The translations under genes and the position numbers were made by a program. The notes under the pieces are model-generated. The model searched no databases, was not told where the DNA came from, and saw only the letters and a program-made list of their open reading frames with translations. Positions 44,590-56,837 of a stretch of DNA of 64,000 nt are shown here, piece by piece. Source of the stretch: Acanthamoeba castellanii str. Neff. Lineage: Eukaryota > Discosea > Longamoebia > Acanthamoebidae. The stretch covers positions 295,224 through 359,223 of the forward strand of contig NW_004457611.1 in the NCBI RefSeq assembly GCF_000313135.1, written 5' to 3'. How positions within the stretch are numbered: position 1 is the stretch's first letter; each line of letters opens with the position of its first letter.

Positions 44590-44894
44590 CTCTATCTCAG
44601 TTGGTCGATCGAAGTGGTGGATGTAGAGATGAAAACAGAGAGCGTTGCGCCGTGGGTGCAAGCTCGCGCAGGCGGATTTTGCCGGCAAAAACCGGAATGT
44701 CAGGCATTTCGAAGCTATTTCCTTATTTGAGCCAAAACGCAAGTTTAGGCAGCGCCTGCACAACGTTGGGGGAGGGTGACGTCACCTGGTGAGCTGGCAA
44801 CCGCAGAAGGGCGCAAACAACTCTCACTCACACCTTGCTTGAACCTCCACAACGGCACACACTTCTTATCAACCACTCCCAAACAGCGGCCGGT
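44590..44894. other. Divergent promoter region
   Basis: About 300 bases, nothing recognisable beyond mixed promoter-like sequence. Confidence 0.4.
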
Positions 44895-46196
44895 ATGCAG
44901 CTGTCCTGGTGCTTCCTATTCTCCCTCTCGTTCCTTTTTCTGCTGAGCCTCTGCTCCTTCTCCCGAGCAGGTGCGTGTGCCTCCTCTTGCAAGCGCAGCA
45001 ACCTTCATTCCCTCTTTTCTGCCTTCTTGTGTAAAGCGACAGAGGCAGCGGGACTTACTTCCACCTTCTTGCAGAAGATCTAGATGAAGTGGTAGTGGAA
45101 ACCGACGCGGCGGTGGACTACGACCAGCCTATCGAGTGGCAAGACGTCAACGACGAAAAGGAGGAGGAGAAGTGTGACGTCCGCATGAACGGCTTGTGCT
45201 TCGAAGACCTGGAAGAGGCCACCCAGGCCCTCGCCCACGGCCGACAGGCGGACAAGCCGAAGACGCCGCAGGGCAGCAGCGCCAAGTTCCACTGGAGCCC
45301 CAAGAAGGTGGTCATCGAACTCAAGAGCGGCACCATCCACCGGGGCAACTTCGTCCTGCGGGCCGACCGCGACCTCAAGTCCCTCATCATCACCACCTCT
45401 GACTCTGGTGCGCATTGCCTCCTACTGTGTGTGTGCGTGTGTGTCGTGTGTGTGTGTGTGTTGTGTGTGTGTGTGTCGCATGTCGAACAAAGCTGACGCA
45501 CGCATTGGCTGCTGCGCAGGTCGTGCGATCATCGACTGCGGAGACAACCGCAAGGCCGGCCTGACGTTCGAGAACGTGATCAACTCGACCACCCTGGCCA
45601 AGCTCGAGGTGCGCCGCTGCTCGCCGGCGCTCCACTTCGCCCCGAGCTTCGCCGGCGAGCGGATCTCCGTACGGCGCTCGTACTTCCACGGCAACGCGCC
45701 CGACCCGGTCCACCAGACCATGTCGCTGCTGATCGAGTCCCACAAGCCGTTCGACCACCCCGACAACGGCATCCCGCTGCGCTACACCGACGCCCATGTG
45801 CGCGAGGTGTGGCTCTCCGAGGAGGTGGGCCTCACCCAGTTCCCGATGCAGCTGTCCCGCGAAGATCAAGACCTCGTCGCGCGGCTCGACGTGGTGGTGC
45901 GCAATTCGCTGTTCAAGATGGTGCTGCAGCCCGAGAACAGCACCGAGGCGCCGGGCGAGGGCATGATCGACTGGGACAACGGCATGGACTACTACCTGAA
46001 CAAGATCTACAAGAAGGTGGGCGTCAAGACCGACGACTACATGATGCGGGGCAGGACGCACATGCTGGCGCAGCGGCGGATCAGCGGCCGAGGGCTGGAC
46101 AGCTACTGGGACATCGACCCGCCGTTCCGCCCCAACGAGGTGAACCACAACTCGCCCGGCTTCCGCCGCATGCTCGCCCAAAACGGCATCTACTGA
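44895..46196 (+). CDS. Secreted protein, possible beta-helix, unknown
   Basis: Three exons (44895-44970, 45075-45407, 45520-46196) give 361 residues. It starts with a clear signal peptide (MQLSWCFLFSLSFLFLLSLC). After an acidic segment come short strand-like repeats reminiscent of parallel beta-helix proteins (GTIHRGNFVLRADRDLKSLI, RAIIDCGDNRKAGLTFENVI, LEVRRCSPALHF). The C-terminal third is charged and Trp/Tyr-containing (EGMIDWDNGMDYYLNKIYKK). Polysaccharide-related activity is possible but unsupported by catalytic motifs. Gene model is strong; function is unknown. Confidence 0.7.
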
Positions 46197-46391
46197 GCCT
46201 GATCGCACACACCGCACACGACACGACACGACACACGCACACGCGCGCGCGAGGCGCAACTGATGTGGATGATGTTGTTTGTTATATTATGATAACATAA
46301 AGAAAAGATGAAGAAGATGAAGAAGAAAAGAGGGGTGGAAGGGAGGAAGGGACCGGGAGAGGCAGCTGTGACGACGATGCGAGTGAAGTCA

Positions 46392-47633
46392 TCACTTCTT
46401 GGCGAAGGAGACGACCATGAGGTGCGTGGGCGTGATCTTGAAGTGCTGCAGACCGGTCATCGCCACGGCAGCCTCCATCTCCGAGTTGAACTCCACGAAC
46501 GCGATGCCCTGCTTGCCCGGCACCATGTCCACCTTCATGAAGCCGGGGAACCTGCGGGGGGGGGGAAGGAGAGAGAAGACGAAAACAACGAAGACGATGG
46601 CGAGACGAGTCGTTAGCCTTATGGTGATCGCGACGTTGTTGCTGTTGACGATGGTGGTGACGATGGTGATGTTGATGTTGATGTTGAGGATGGTGGTGAT
46701 GGCGTACTGCTGGAAGAGCATGGAAAGCATGAGCTCGGTGGTCTGGTCGGGCAGGTTCTGCACGAACAGCAGCTTGTTGGGCGGGTTGGGCTTGGGCTGG
46801 GGCGGCGCGGCCGGTCCGGTCGCTCCGCCGCCGGGGGCAGCCTGACCGGGCGCGAGCGCGGCCTGCGACGCCTCGTCCTTCGGCTTCTGCACCCATTCAA
46901 TCCAGGAATGAATGGAATGCCGTCAGCAGGGCTCGAGCGCAGCAACAGCGCAGCAAGAGGGAGTGTGCACGATGAGCTCGTGGTGTGTAGTGTGTATGTA
47001 CCTTGGCGGGGGTCTCCTTCTTCTTGGGCTTCGGCTTGGGCTTCTCCTCTCGTGGCCGCTTCTCACGGGGCACGAACGTTCCTCGGATCTTGGCCACCAG
47101 GTCGGACTTGCTCTTGGCATATTGGATGTGCTGTGGACGAGAGAGTAATCGCAAAGTAAGATGATGATGATGATCTAACGATCATGGTGCAGGATTGGCC
47201 AGCACATTTACGATTATGCCACAATCGTCGTGTAGCCGTAAATAAAATCGGCTGGATGGGATCGTGCGGGGGGGGGGGCACGCACCATGGGCTTATCGTA
47301 GAAGGCAAAGGATTGGAGGGCCTTGAGGGCGGTGGAGGCTGAACCGATGTCGCGGAAGATCACGAAGGCCTGACCGCGCAGCTTGAGCGACTTCTGAGCA
47401 ACAATGTCGAGCACTGTGCCGTACTGCGAGAACAGCCCATAGAGAGCCTTTCGCAACTCTGCACCAATTGTTAGTCCAATGCGGGGGATGATGATCAGAT
47501 AAACATTTCGTGCGTCAATTATTCGCGAATGGACAGAATTTAAGGGTAAATAAGGACTCGCACCATCTCGCTTCACTTTCTCGTTCAAGTTGTTGACATA
47601 GAGCGTCTCATTCGGCGGTACTTCGGCCTCCAT
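46392..47633 (-). CDS. SNRPA: U1A/U2B'' spliceosomal snRNP protein, two RRMs
   Basis: Five exons (47633-47564, 47458-47286, 47130-47002, 46886-46708, 46551-46392) give 236 residues. RRM1: [20 protein letters not shown] (RNP2), then [20 protein letters not shown] and [15 protein letters not shown] (RNP1 RGQAFVIF), followed by the U1A/U2B'' signature [17 protein letters not shown]2: [20 protein letters not shown] and [18 protein letters not shown]. The linker is Lys/Pro/Gln-rich. It binds U1 hairpin II or U2 hairpin IV RNA; as in flies and many protists, one protein may serve both snRNPs. The frame is open 44 codons upstream to another ATG at 47765; I chose the ATG that starts at the family's conserved N-terminus. 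Confidence 0.95.
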
Positions 47634-47958
47634 TTTATGTTCTTCTGCGCAGTCTCGAGATGGGGCAATCAAGATCGGCCTTGAGAAAAAATTGTTCTTT
47701 TTCCTCATTTTCCTTGTCGACAAACATTTTACGCCTGCTGGTCTGAAGGCTGGGTCATCGCTCATGCGGCGAAGGGGGCGGTGGATTGAGTGATGGCCAC
47801 CGGTGGCCGTCCAGCTGCGGGCTGCTGCTCCACCTCCACAACGGGCACGCCGGCCTTCGTGATATAGCCCACGACATGAATGAAGGCGACAGCGAAAGAG
47901 ATGGACAAAGCAAAAACGACATCAAGAGGGAGAGTGGGAGAGAGCTGGCTGCTTCCCC
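47634..47958. other. Spacer between minus-strand genes
   Basis: About 325 bases: 5' region of the U1A gene and 3' region of the next gene. An in-frame upstream extension of U1A to 47765 is noted; nothing else recognised. Confidence 0.4.
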
Positions 47959-49022
47959 TTAGTCGATGATGAAGATGACCACCTTCTTCTCCTGCTCCTC
48001 CTCCTCGTCTTCGTCGTCGCTGTCGATAAAGATCACTGGATGCTTCGTCCTCTTGGTGTTCGGCTCCACATCCTGATCGTTTTCGGGATCATGAAGGCGC
48101 TTGACCGTCGTTCCCTGGTTCGACGCGTCTGAAGTCTGAACGCTGGGTGCTGGGCCTGAAGCGGTCGGAAGTGGTGCGCTGGAGGTGGAGGTGGAGGTGG
48201 AGGTGATAGCGGAGGCGGAGGTCGGAAGTGGTGCGCTGGAGGTGGAGGTGGTAGTGGAGGTGGAGGTGGAGGTGGTAGTGAAGGTGGAGGTCGGCACGGT
48301 GTCGGCGGCCTCCTGCTGCTTCTGGCGAAAGAGTGCGAAGCCGTTGCTCAAGGTCTTCACCTTCTCCATCTGCAATGCAACGCACAGCACACAAGTGGGG
48401 TCAAATGAAGAGTCCACTTGACATGTTGGCAGGTTACCTGGCTTGTTGCACCCAGGACGAACAACAGGCCGGTAATCTCAAAAAGTGCCTGCGACGCTGG
48501 GTCAAGTCAAGCACTGAAGCTTCTCCATACAACCCCGAGGGCAAGTGGGAGCGTACGCTGCGTGCTTGGGGAACCGTTAACGGAGCCTTGTGGCAAACAG
48601 CATTACGCAGAGCTTGGAACTGGTCTAGCACATGACTTGGAGGAGAATGAGCTGATCAGCAGCGGCCACGAGGAGCAGCAATCGAATCTCGTACCGCGGA
48701 TCCCGGCCTTGTAGAGGAAAGCGCGGAAGATGTCCACGTTCTTTCCCGCCTTGCACAGTTGTAGGAGATCCAGAGTTGATGGTCTATCGAGTCGTGCCCG
48801 CTCGGCTGGAGACTTGGCGTTCCACATGATTTGGAGCACTCCCTGCTCCCAGCCATCGCCGAGGACAGGCCGAAACAACCTCTCCGCCGCGCCGTGTAGC
48901 GCCTGTTCCAAGAGCTCGAGGGCCGAAAACACGACGACACGGGGGCCTTGGTGAAACATCGAGAACGGCGACATCACTTCCCGCTCCAGGGCCTCCTGGT
49001 CCTGCCCTCCTTCCCCTTGCAT
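47959..49022 (-). CDS. Unknown protein with two SUMO-interaction-like motifs
   Basis: Four exons (49022-48695, 48624-48557, 48488-48438, 48369-47959) join in phase to 285 residues. The N-terminal ~150 residues look helical (ALELLEQALHGAAERLFRPV, TLDLLQLCKAGKNVDIFRAF); no domain recognised. A Ser/Thr region includes two SSAPLPTxS repeats. The C-terminus has HPVIFIDSDDEDEEEE and ends VVIFIID: hydrophobic I/V cores, the first followed by an acidic-Ser patch exactly as in SUMO-interacting motifs. Possible role in SUMO-dependent nuclear complexes (inference). Confidence 0.65.
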
Positions 49023-49251
49023 CCTCTCTTTTGTTGGCACTTCTACTTCTTCGTATTCTTCTTCTTCCTCTACTCGCTTTCCTTCGCGAACAGTTTCGTT
49101 TGACTTTTTTTTTGTGGCCTATTGGTCAGCCCGGACAGTTCTACGCACCGCCTGCAGGTGTGGTGTAGTGCGGCGCCGGTGGCCAACAGCCATCGTATAT
49201 ATATTTAGAAAGAAATACTGAAAAATCTCCTCCACCCAATGTTATTATTAC
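49023..49251. other. Short spacer
   Basis: Promoter side of the SIM-containing gene and 3' end of the ankyrin gene. Nothing recognised. Confidence 0.4.
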
Positions 49252-52200
49252 TCAATTTTTACACATCTTGGCCAGATCTGCCAGCCAAGCTTTTTGCCCC
49301 GGGGTGGTGGCCGTCTCCGCGTTTGCGCCGGCTTCAGCGTCGTCATCGTCGCATACGACCTTCTTCCTCTTCTTCTTGAGACCAGGTGGAGGTTGGGCTT
49401 GCTCCTCTTCTTCGTTGATGCCGTTGGTGCTCCTGTCCTCCTCTTCCTCATCGTCGAGGGCCAGGCTGCCGTCCAGCTCGAGCAGCACGGCCGCGGGGCG
49501 CTTCTTTCCCTTGTGTTCATCGACGCCGGCGTCGCCCTCATCTTCTTCGTCCTCGAGGTGGTTATAGTCTTCGTTCTTCTGGTCCACCGGCTCTTCGTTG
49601 GTCGCAGCCTCGATCTCCTCTTCCAGCGCCATCATCGCATCGTCTTCGCTCTTCGCTTTCGCTCTTCTTCTGCTACGGAGCCGCTTGCGTCGGTCGAGGC
49701 AGGCCGACTCGTCAGCTTCGTCGTCCAACCTGTCATCCTCGTCTTCCGAGTTCTTCATCTCATTCTTCGCCTCATTCGCGTCGTCTTCCTCGTCTTCCTC
49801 TTCTTCCTCTTCCTCATCTTCCTCATCTTCCTGTTCGTCATTGTCGTACTCGTCCACCACTTCTTGTTTGACTGTCGCGCGGGTACGGCTCTTCTTCGTC
49901 CTGTTGCGGTGGCGTCGGTTACGCGCCGAGTACTCGCGAAACACGCGCCGCACCTCCTCCGAGCTCGCCGCCTCGTAGGCCGTGATCGCGCTGCTCGTGC
50001 GTGTGCACAACACCGCCGGCCGCACCACACGCTGGAGATCAGATTCCAAAGAAGAAAGAGAACGGTGGTGCGGCAAAGGCGCGTACCGGCCATAGGGCCT
50101 GTCGATCTGCACGCGCTCCGTCGCGTCGGCCCCATGAGCGAGAAGCAGCTGCACCACCTACGCACCAATGATTCATTAACATCATAGTTAACAATCGAGC
50201 GGGAATGAAGATGAATGAGAGTCAGGCGGAGTCCTGTGCGCGAGGGGGCTGTACCTCGGCCGAACCGTTGCGGGCGGCGAGATGGAGGACGGGCGTGTTG
50301 CAGAGTTCGGGTCGGGCGCCTCGGCGGAGCAGGCACCGCACGACCTCGATCTGATTATGCAGGGCCGCGTCGGCCAGCGCTGTCGTGGTTCCCCTGTGTT
50401 CGCCCACCACAGGAGACCACAGCCAACAGGTGATGATGATAGTAAATAACACATTTCACGTAGCGTGTGGGTTGCGGTGGCGGAGAAGGTCAACGTACGC
50501 GCGCATGTTGGGGTCGCACCCATTGTCGAGCAACAGCTCCACGAGCTCCAGATACCCCTTGGCCGCAGCTTTGGAACACATACAAACACATCAATCAGTT
50601 CAGGCTGCCGCCGCTGGGTGGGTCTCGGGGCACCACGTGCTGGGGAAGAGGAGCGACCTTCGTGCATCGGCGCAGTGCTATAGTGACACATGCCTTTCTT
50701 GTCCGCCAAAGCCCCTACAGTACCGTGTGTGTGTGGCGTACGCGTCGTCATGCATGTGTGAACTGGCCCAGAAAAGAGATGTGGAAAGGGGGTCTGGCGT
50801 CGTACCATACTGGACGAGGAGCTTGGCGATGCTGAGGCGCCCGAACTGGCAGGCCATCAACATCGGGCGACAGCGCAGTTGGTACTTCCGCACGCTGAAT
50901 TCGCCCTCCTCCAGCAGCATATGCACCACTTCCTCGTGCCCGTTCTCCACCGCCTGTGGCACACCACCTGTGTGAGGGGGAGAAAGAACGAAGCGACAAG
51001 AAAGAGAAAGAGCGAAACCGGGAGTGGGAAGGACCATGTGGAGAGGGCTGTTCAAGTGGGGATTGTGGCGGAGGAGGTAGCGCTCGACGCCGGTGTTGGC
51101 CGGCTGTGCCTTCTGGGCCACCGCGCGGATCACCTTGTGCACGATCACCGTGTGACCGTGTTTGGCGGCCCAGTCGAGCAGGATCCGGTCGAGCTCGTCC
51201 CTCTCGCGCCTCTCCTGCCTTCCGCTTCGCTTTCGCTGATTCGCCTTGGCCTTCGTTCTTTTATAACGTCCTACGATGGCCCGGTGCTGGCGATAGGTCC
51301 ACAAGAAGGCCTGGTACCACTTGTTGCGCGGTAGGATCGTTGTCTTCGGTGTTGCCACGCCATCGTCGGTACCGCCTTCCTGCGTCTCCATCAAGCTGTC
51401 GTTCAGCTGCAAACGTGGGTCCGACGCGAACCTGGGATTTTAGCTCCGAGTGGTGGTGGTTGGGGAAAGAGGAAGAGGTACATAGGAGGAGTTCTCGTAT
51501 TTGTCCAACAGGAGACGCGGGAAGGGTCCCCCGAACGACTGGGCGTAGCGGCGCTCCCACTCTTCGCCCTCGGTGGCCACGCTGCGCCAATACTACCGAT
51601 TGCGCACGCGGTCAGTTGCCATGTAACACACTCTCGGTCGACACAAACGAGGTGCGTACCTTACAAACGCTGGCGAAGCGGGCGTAGCTCTCCATGCGTC
51701 GCTCGAGGAACGACCCAATCTGCAAATCGAAATGGCAGCTTGTAAGCGTGTGTCGCGTGTGTCGTGTGGTGCGCTCCAGGTTTCAGTACATACGTAGCGT
51801 ATGATCTCGGGCGGGAGGACGGGTATGGGTACGCCCGGCGGGTGAAAGTTGCGCAGCCACTGCTGTCGCCTTTCCTTCTCCTCGCGCCTCCGCTTCTGCT
51901 GGGCGTCTTCCGGAAACAGCTCGTCCATTAGCGACCCTTTACCATCTTGCGCTTCCTTCGCTAAGTGGTCTGCTCCATCGTCTTCGTCATCGTCATCATC
52001 ATCCAATTCGTCATTCTCGCTAAAGCCAAAGTCTTCCTCCACCACTCCTTCGTCTTCTTCCTCCTCATTCTCTTCGTTTTCGTTCTCGTTCTCGTTGTCG
52101 TCTTCGCTCTTCTCGGCTCTGGCCGGCGATGCCGCGGGAGAAGACGAAATGTCGATGACTGGCGGAGGTGGAGGCAGCCGGTCCTGGGCGGCGGCGAAGG

Positions 52201-53104
52201 TGGTCGTGGTCGTGGGCGTGGCAGCGTCGGTCGTGACCAACGACGGGCGAAACGAGAGCGCGCCGTTCGCGGGCGAGAACGCGCTCGACGTCTGCACCGA
52301 CCTCAGCGTTGATGACGTCATCAATCCGCTGATCGGGGTCGATGGCGACAGGCCCAGCCCAGGCAGCGGCCCCTCAGCTTCGGCCACGCACGCAGCGCCG
52401 GGACCGATGCCTGACGGCGAGTTGTTGGCGACAGCGCGTGGCGGCGTCATCGGCGAAGCCGCGGGATCGCGAGCCGGCGCGGCCACGTCGACGTCGACAT
52501 CGAAGCCGTCGGCATTAGGGAGGATGGGGCTGGGCAAGTGGTCTCCGCGACCAGCGGTGGCGGCGGCGACCAGCGACTCCAGGTCGACGCTGCAAAAGAA
52601 CGAATCGTCGTAGTCGGCGTCGCTCAGCGTACCTGAGGTCGGCGACGGCGACTCGGCCGCCTTGTTTGGAGTGGTGGCGGCGGCTACGAAGCTCGACTCG
52701 AGGTTTCTTCGCGGCGGCGGGGTCGAGGCCGTAGAGGTAGCGGTGGGTGGTGGCGACGTGTAGTGGAGGTCGGCAGCGTTGGTGCTGTCGCTGCGTCCTC
52801 GCGTGTCGATCGGTATCGTGATATCGTTCTCGTTCTCCTCACCACCCTCTCCTCTACATGTTTAAATTGTCAGGTTAAACATTGATTGTAAGAGAAGAGA
52901 ATAGTGAATGAAACAAGTACTACACTAACATTTGGAAAAAAAGGATGAAGAGGGTGTAAGGGTTGTGGGGGGGGGCGCATACGTGGAGGGGTGCAGCAGG
53001 TGGAGTTCGGCACGCACTATGCGCCGCACGCAGGTGGCAAAGTTCGAATCGGGCCGGGCAAAGTAGGCAGCCAGCACGCTGGCGAGCAGGTCCACCTGCA
53101 TCAT
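49252..53104 (-). CDS. Large F-box and ankyrin-repeat protein
   Basis: Nine exons (53104-52983, 52853-51794, 51719-51660, 51592-51482, 51406-51035, 50953-50806, 50568-50499, 50393-50255, 50157-49252) give 995 residues with all phases matching. Order: a helical N-terminus (DLLASVLAAYFARPDSNFA), ~300 residues of Ser/Thr/Pro and acidic low complexity, then an F-box (VLPPEIIRYVIGSFLERRM, RFASVCKYWRSVA), then ankyrin repeats (LNSPLHMAVENGHEEVVHML; ACQFGRLSIAKLLVQYG; AAAKGYLELVELLLDNGCDP; ALADAALHNQIEVVRCLLRR; VLHLAARNGSAEVVQLLLAH), and a ~220-residue acidic/basic tail with nuclear-localisation-like runs. F-box plus ankyrin suggests an SCF ubiquitin-ligase substrate receptor. Acceptor of exon 6 was selected because it restores PLHMAVENGH. 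Confidence 0.85.
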
Positions 53105-53255
53105 ACGGTACCTCCACCCAAGCCTCTAGATGCAACTTTGGTGTTGTTCCTAAGATGAAAAGCAACGTTAGATGGAAATGGCAAACGGCTCAATTTCTTG
53201 GAAATAATTCGCAATAATTATTTTCCGTACAGAATTTTTTTCGATTAGCCACCAG

Positions 53256-55968
53256 TCAATGCTGTCGTAGTTCTTCTTCTTCGTCTTCGTCTTTTTCTTC
53301 TTCTTCTTCGTCTTCTTGTTCTTGTTCTTGTTCTTGTTCTTCTTCGTCTTCGTCGTCGTCTTCTTCTTCTTGGCGCTGCTTCCACGAGGTGATGGCGTCG
53401 ACAAGGTCGTCCTTCATCCGTCCGAAGACCTCGATGTTGTGCTTCTTGACGAACAGGCGGAGCTCGGTCAGCTTGTGCCTCTTCAGGCGGCCCATGTTCA
53501 GTCTTAACTCGCCATCGTCGTATTCGATCTCTTCGTCGTCGTCGCTGTCTTCGTCGTCGCTGTCTTCGTCTTCGTCTCTGCTGCTGTTGCAGTAGTCGTC
53601 TTCTTCTCCTTCACTACCATCGAAGACCGACGGGTAGGCGAACAGACTTTCGGGGTTCCTAATGGCCGGCTCAAAGCGGGCGAAGATGTCGTTGGCTTCG
53701 ATGCACAGCTCGCCTAAGTGATTGACTTCTTCTGGTGGTTTGAAACTCTGCAGCGCCTCCAGGTTGTCCTGCGTGTGTGTGTGTGTGTGTGGTGTGTGTG
53801 TGTGTGTGTGTGGCGTGGTTTAGAGATGCCCCTGGCGGGAGTGATGTCGTAACGAAAGCGAGGGGGCGGCACCTTGTGCCGTTCTAGGGCGTCGACGTAC
53901 GCGCGCACGCCATCTACGAAGCTGAGCGCGACCAGGCTGGCAACCAGATGGTTGTAATCGTTGATCCGCACCACCACGCTGTGACACCACCCCGCAGGCC
54001 TTAGGATTCCTTGAATTCCTTCAAAAGAACACTGGTACTACCGCACAAGGTTGGGTGTGGTACCCAGACTCGATGTCCAAGGCATAGTAGCTGAACTCGT
54101 AATTGAGCGGAGCAATTGGGATCCACTCCATCCTGTGTGCAGAACGTTTGCTCGCGTGTTGTTATGGAGTCATTGCACTGACACATGATGGTGATGATGA
54201 TTCTTGTTATGATGATGGTGATGGTTGCAGTGGTGACGATGCTTGTGGTGGTAATTGTGATGATGGTGATTGCAGTGGTGATGATGCTTGTGGTGGTGAT
54301 GGGGGCTGTGCTTTTGCGGAGAGGCAGTCATTACCAGCGCATCAGGCGAGCGAAGCCGAATTTGTAGAAGAACGCTTCGTAGATCTCCGCGAGGCTTGCG
54401 CACTTGACAAACTTGCTCATGCCGGGCGCGTCCCTCGGCACTCCGTCATTCCACTTCAAAAACGCCCTCACCTCTGACCCACACGCGCACGCGCCACCGC
54501 ACACGCACCACCGCACACGACCGGACAACACACACGCGACATGAGACACGACATGGCCCACGAGAGAGCACGCGGGTCTACCGGGCGGGAAATCAATCTG
54601 AAACTTCTTCTCGACCGCCCAGATCTCCTTGTCCGTCACGGGATCGAGCTTGAGCGGGGTCTTCATCGAGGAGGCCAGAATCGCGTCGATCCGGCCCAGC
54701 AGGCGGCGCATTGTCGCCGCCTTATCTTTCTGTAGACACGACACGACACGACACGACACGACACGAATGCGACACACGGGGCACACATAAATATAAAGGA
54801 TGACCAAAGCCAAAGCACCACAGCGACGGTTTGCCGGTACCTTCTCGATAGCCTCGACCACCTCGTCGGGCAAATTCAGGTCGTGGTAGGGCACCTCGTG
54901 TTCCACCACGACGGTCGCGCATTGAGCGGCCAGGCTCTGCGGTTCGACCTGGCTCCCACCAAAGAAAATGACACGACACACACGACACACACGACACACA
55001 CGACACAACACGACACAACACGATACACGACACTCAACAAAAACATCAGCCATCAGTGCTGCAGCGCTCGCAGGTCATCAGCCAAGGTTGTACCCAGAGG
55101 AAATGAGAGTCCTTGAAGACAGAACCCAGCGACGGGTCGTCGAGGATGGCCTTCCTGATCGCCCTCGGCGGGACCCTGTTCGCGTAGTGTGCACGACTTA
55201 ATGCCCGAGCCGGACTACTTTGGCGCGGTTGCTGCGTGTGTCGTGTCGTGTCGTTGGTCGTGTCGTGTCGTTGGTCGTGTCGTGTCGTTGGTCGTGTCGT
55301 GTCGTGTCGTGTCGTGTCGTGTCGTGTGTGTGTCGTGCGTGTCGTGCGTGTGTGTGTGTGTGCCGTACGATCTGGCTTTCGGTTGAGTGTTGTGTATTTC
55401 CGAGGTCGCGACGCTGCCAATCCTGGTGGCAACGGCCAGCGAGGCGCGGGCGCAGTACAGGGCGACCTTCTCCACCTCCTCCTCCGGACCCGCAAGGCCG
55501 CCCTCCCACAGAACTGCTCCAGCAACAATTTATAATTATAATTGTAGAAAAATAATAAACACAATTGTGTTAATTATTTTTCTACAATTGCTAAAATAAA
55601 GCAAAAAAAAGAATGAATAAATAAGAAATGATGGAGCACAAACCAGTGCGGACAGCTGCGACAAGCTCCTCGATTAGGTGGCCCCATTGTTCCACGCGTC
55701 TGTCCAGACAGGCCAGCTCGGGGTAGTACGGGAAGAGGGCCTGCCATCTTTGTTGGACCGTCTCCGGGTCGAGCTTATGCTTCGTCTTTTGAGAGGCGGT
55801 CCCCGTCGTGGTGGCATGGGCTTCAGAGCCGCGGCAGAATGTGTTTCGGAGCAGTTCCTCCAAGAGGTTCAGCACCAGCGTGAGCGAGTCGCGCGCGAGA
55901 GGCAGAGTCATCACGTGCTTCCCCTTCAGGTGCCAGCCCACCTCCGACCGCACTTGCGTCCCCTGCAT
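53256..55968 (-). CDS. SUKH (SMI1/KNR4) domain protein with SAP-like tail, copy A
   Basis: Nine exons (55968-55644, 55513-55369, 55175-55094, 54948-54841, 54729-54582, 54473-54335, 54132-54064, 53978-53873, 53768-53256) give 544 residues. N-terminal helical region (DPETVQQRWQALFPYYPELA), a middle part (SLAAQCATVVVEHEVPYHDL), then a SUKH fold: LKLDPVTDKEIWAVEKKFQI, FPPG, EVRAFLKWNDGVPRDAPG (the usual E-x-E-x2-LP...FL-x-x-NG pattern), MEWIPIAPLNYEF. The C-terminus is very acidic and holds a SAP-like helix-turn-helix (LKRHKLTELRLFVKKHNIEV, FGRMKDDLVDAI), which in other proteins binds DNA. SUKH domains include yeast Knr4/Smi1 and bacterial toxin-immunity proteins; here the partner is unknown. TATA box and start codon are both present. 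Confidence 0.8.
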
Positions 55969-56014
55969 CTACACCTCAAGCAAGGGAATATTTCTTCATT
56001 TCTCCTTTTGTTTC

Positions 56015-56025
56015 TTTTATAAAAG
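56015..56025 (-). promoter_or_regulatory. TATA box of SUKH-SAP copy A
   Basis: Nearly palindromic TTTTATAAAAG about 47 bases upstream of the ATG at 55968. Confidence 0.55.
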
Positions 56026-56084
56026 AGAAGAAGAAAATGTGGGTTTGTTTTTGATTTGCGGTTGGCTGGCCTCGCAACCACAAA

Positions 56085-56794
56085 CTACACGGCAGCTGCG
56101 CTCTTATTGGCCCTGGCCTCCCTCTTGCGGTTGCGCCTCCAGATGGTGATGGCGTTGATGACGTCGTCCTTCATCCGCCCGAACACCCGGATGTTGTGCT
56201 TCTTGGCGAAGGCCCGGAGCTCGGTCATCTTGTGCTCCTTCAGGCGGCGCATATTGAGTCCGTCGTCCTCCTCGGCGTCTTCGTCGTCGTCATCATCCTC
56301 GCTGCCGTCTTCGTCTTCCTCATCATCGCTGCCACCATACACCCGATGCGTGACCACCGCGAAGCGGGTGTAGATCTCGGGGGCTTGGATGCTCAGGTGC
56401 ATGGAGCCGTCTTCTTCCTCTGGTGCTGCATAACTGTTCAACGCCTCCACGTTGTCCTGTGTGCGTGGTGCGTGGTGTGTGGTGCGTGGTGCGTGGTGCG
56501 TGGTGCGTGGTGCGTGGTGCGTGGTGCGTGGTGCGTGGTGCGTGGTGCGTGGTGCGTGGTGCGTGGTGCGTGGTGCGGTTCAGGACAGCCCCGCAGGGTG
56601 AAGCAGCGACGAAAGCGGGGGATGGGGCACCTTGTGCTGTTCCAGGGCGTCGGCGTACGCGCGCACGCTCTCGATGAGGCTGGGCGTGATCAGGAGGGAC
56701 GACCCGCACTCGTTGTCAATCTGCACCACCATGCTGTGGCGCCAACACCGTCAACACATCATTAGTGGCCTTTGTCACACAACAAAACAGCAAA

Positions 56795-56837
<43 letters not shown>

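Noticed and set aside
47634..47765. 44-codon N-terminal extension of U1A
   Set aside because: The internal ATG coincides with the conserved family start; the upstream frame is kept only as a note.
56461..56578. Repeat array that might suggest CRISPR
   Set aside because: Seven-base head-to-tail units without spacers, inside an intron of a eukaryotic gene.
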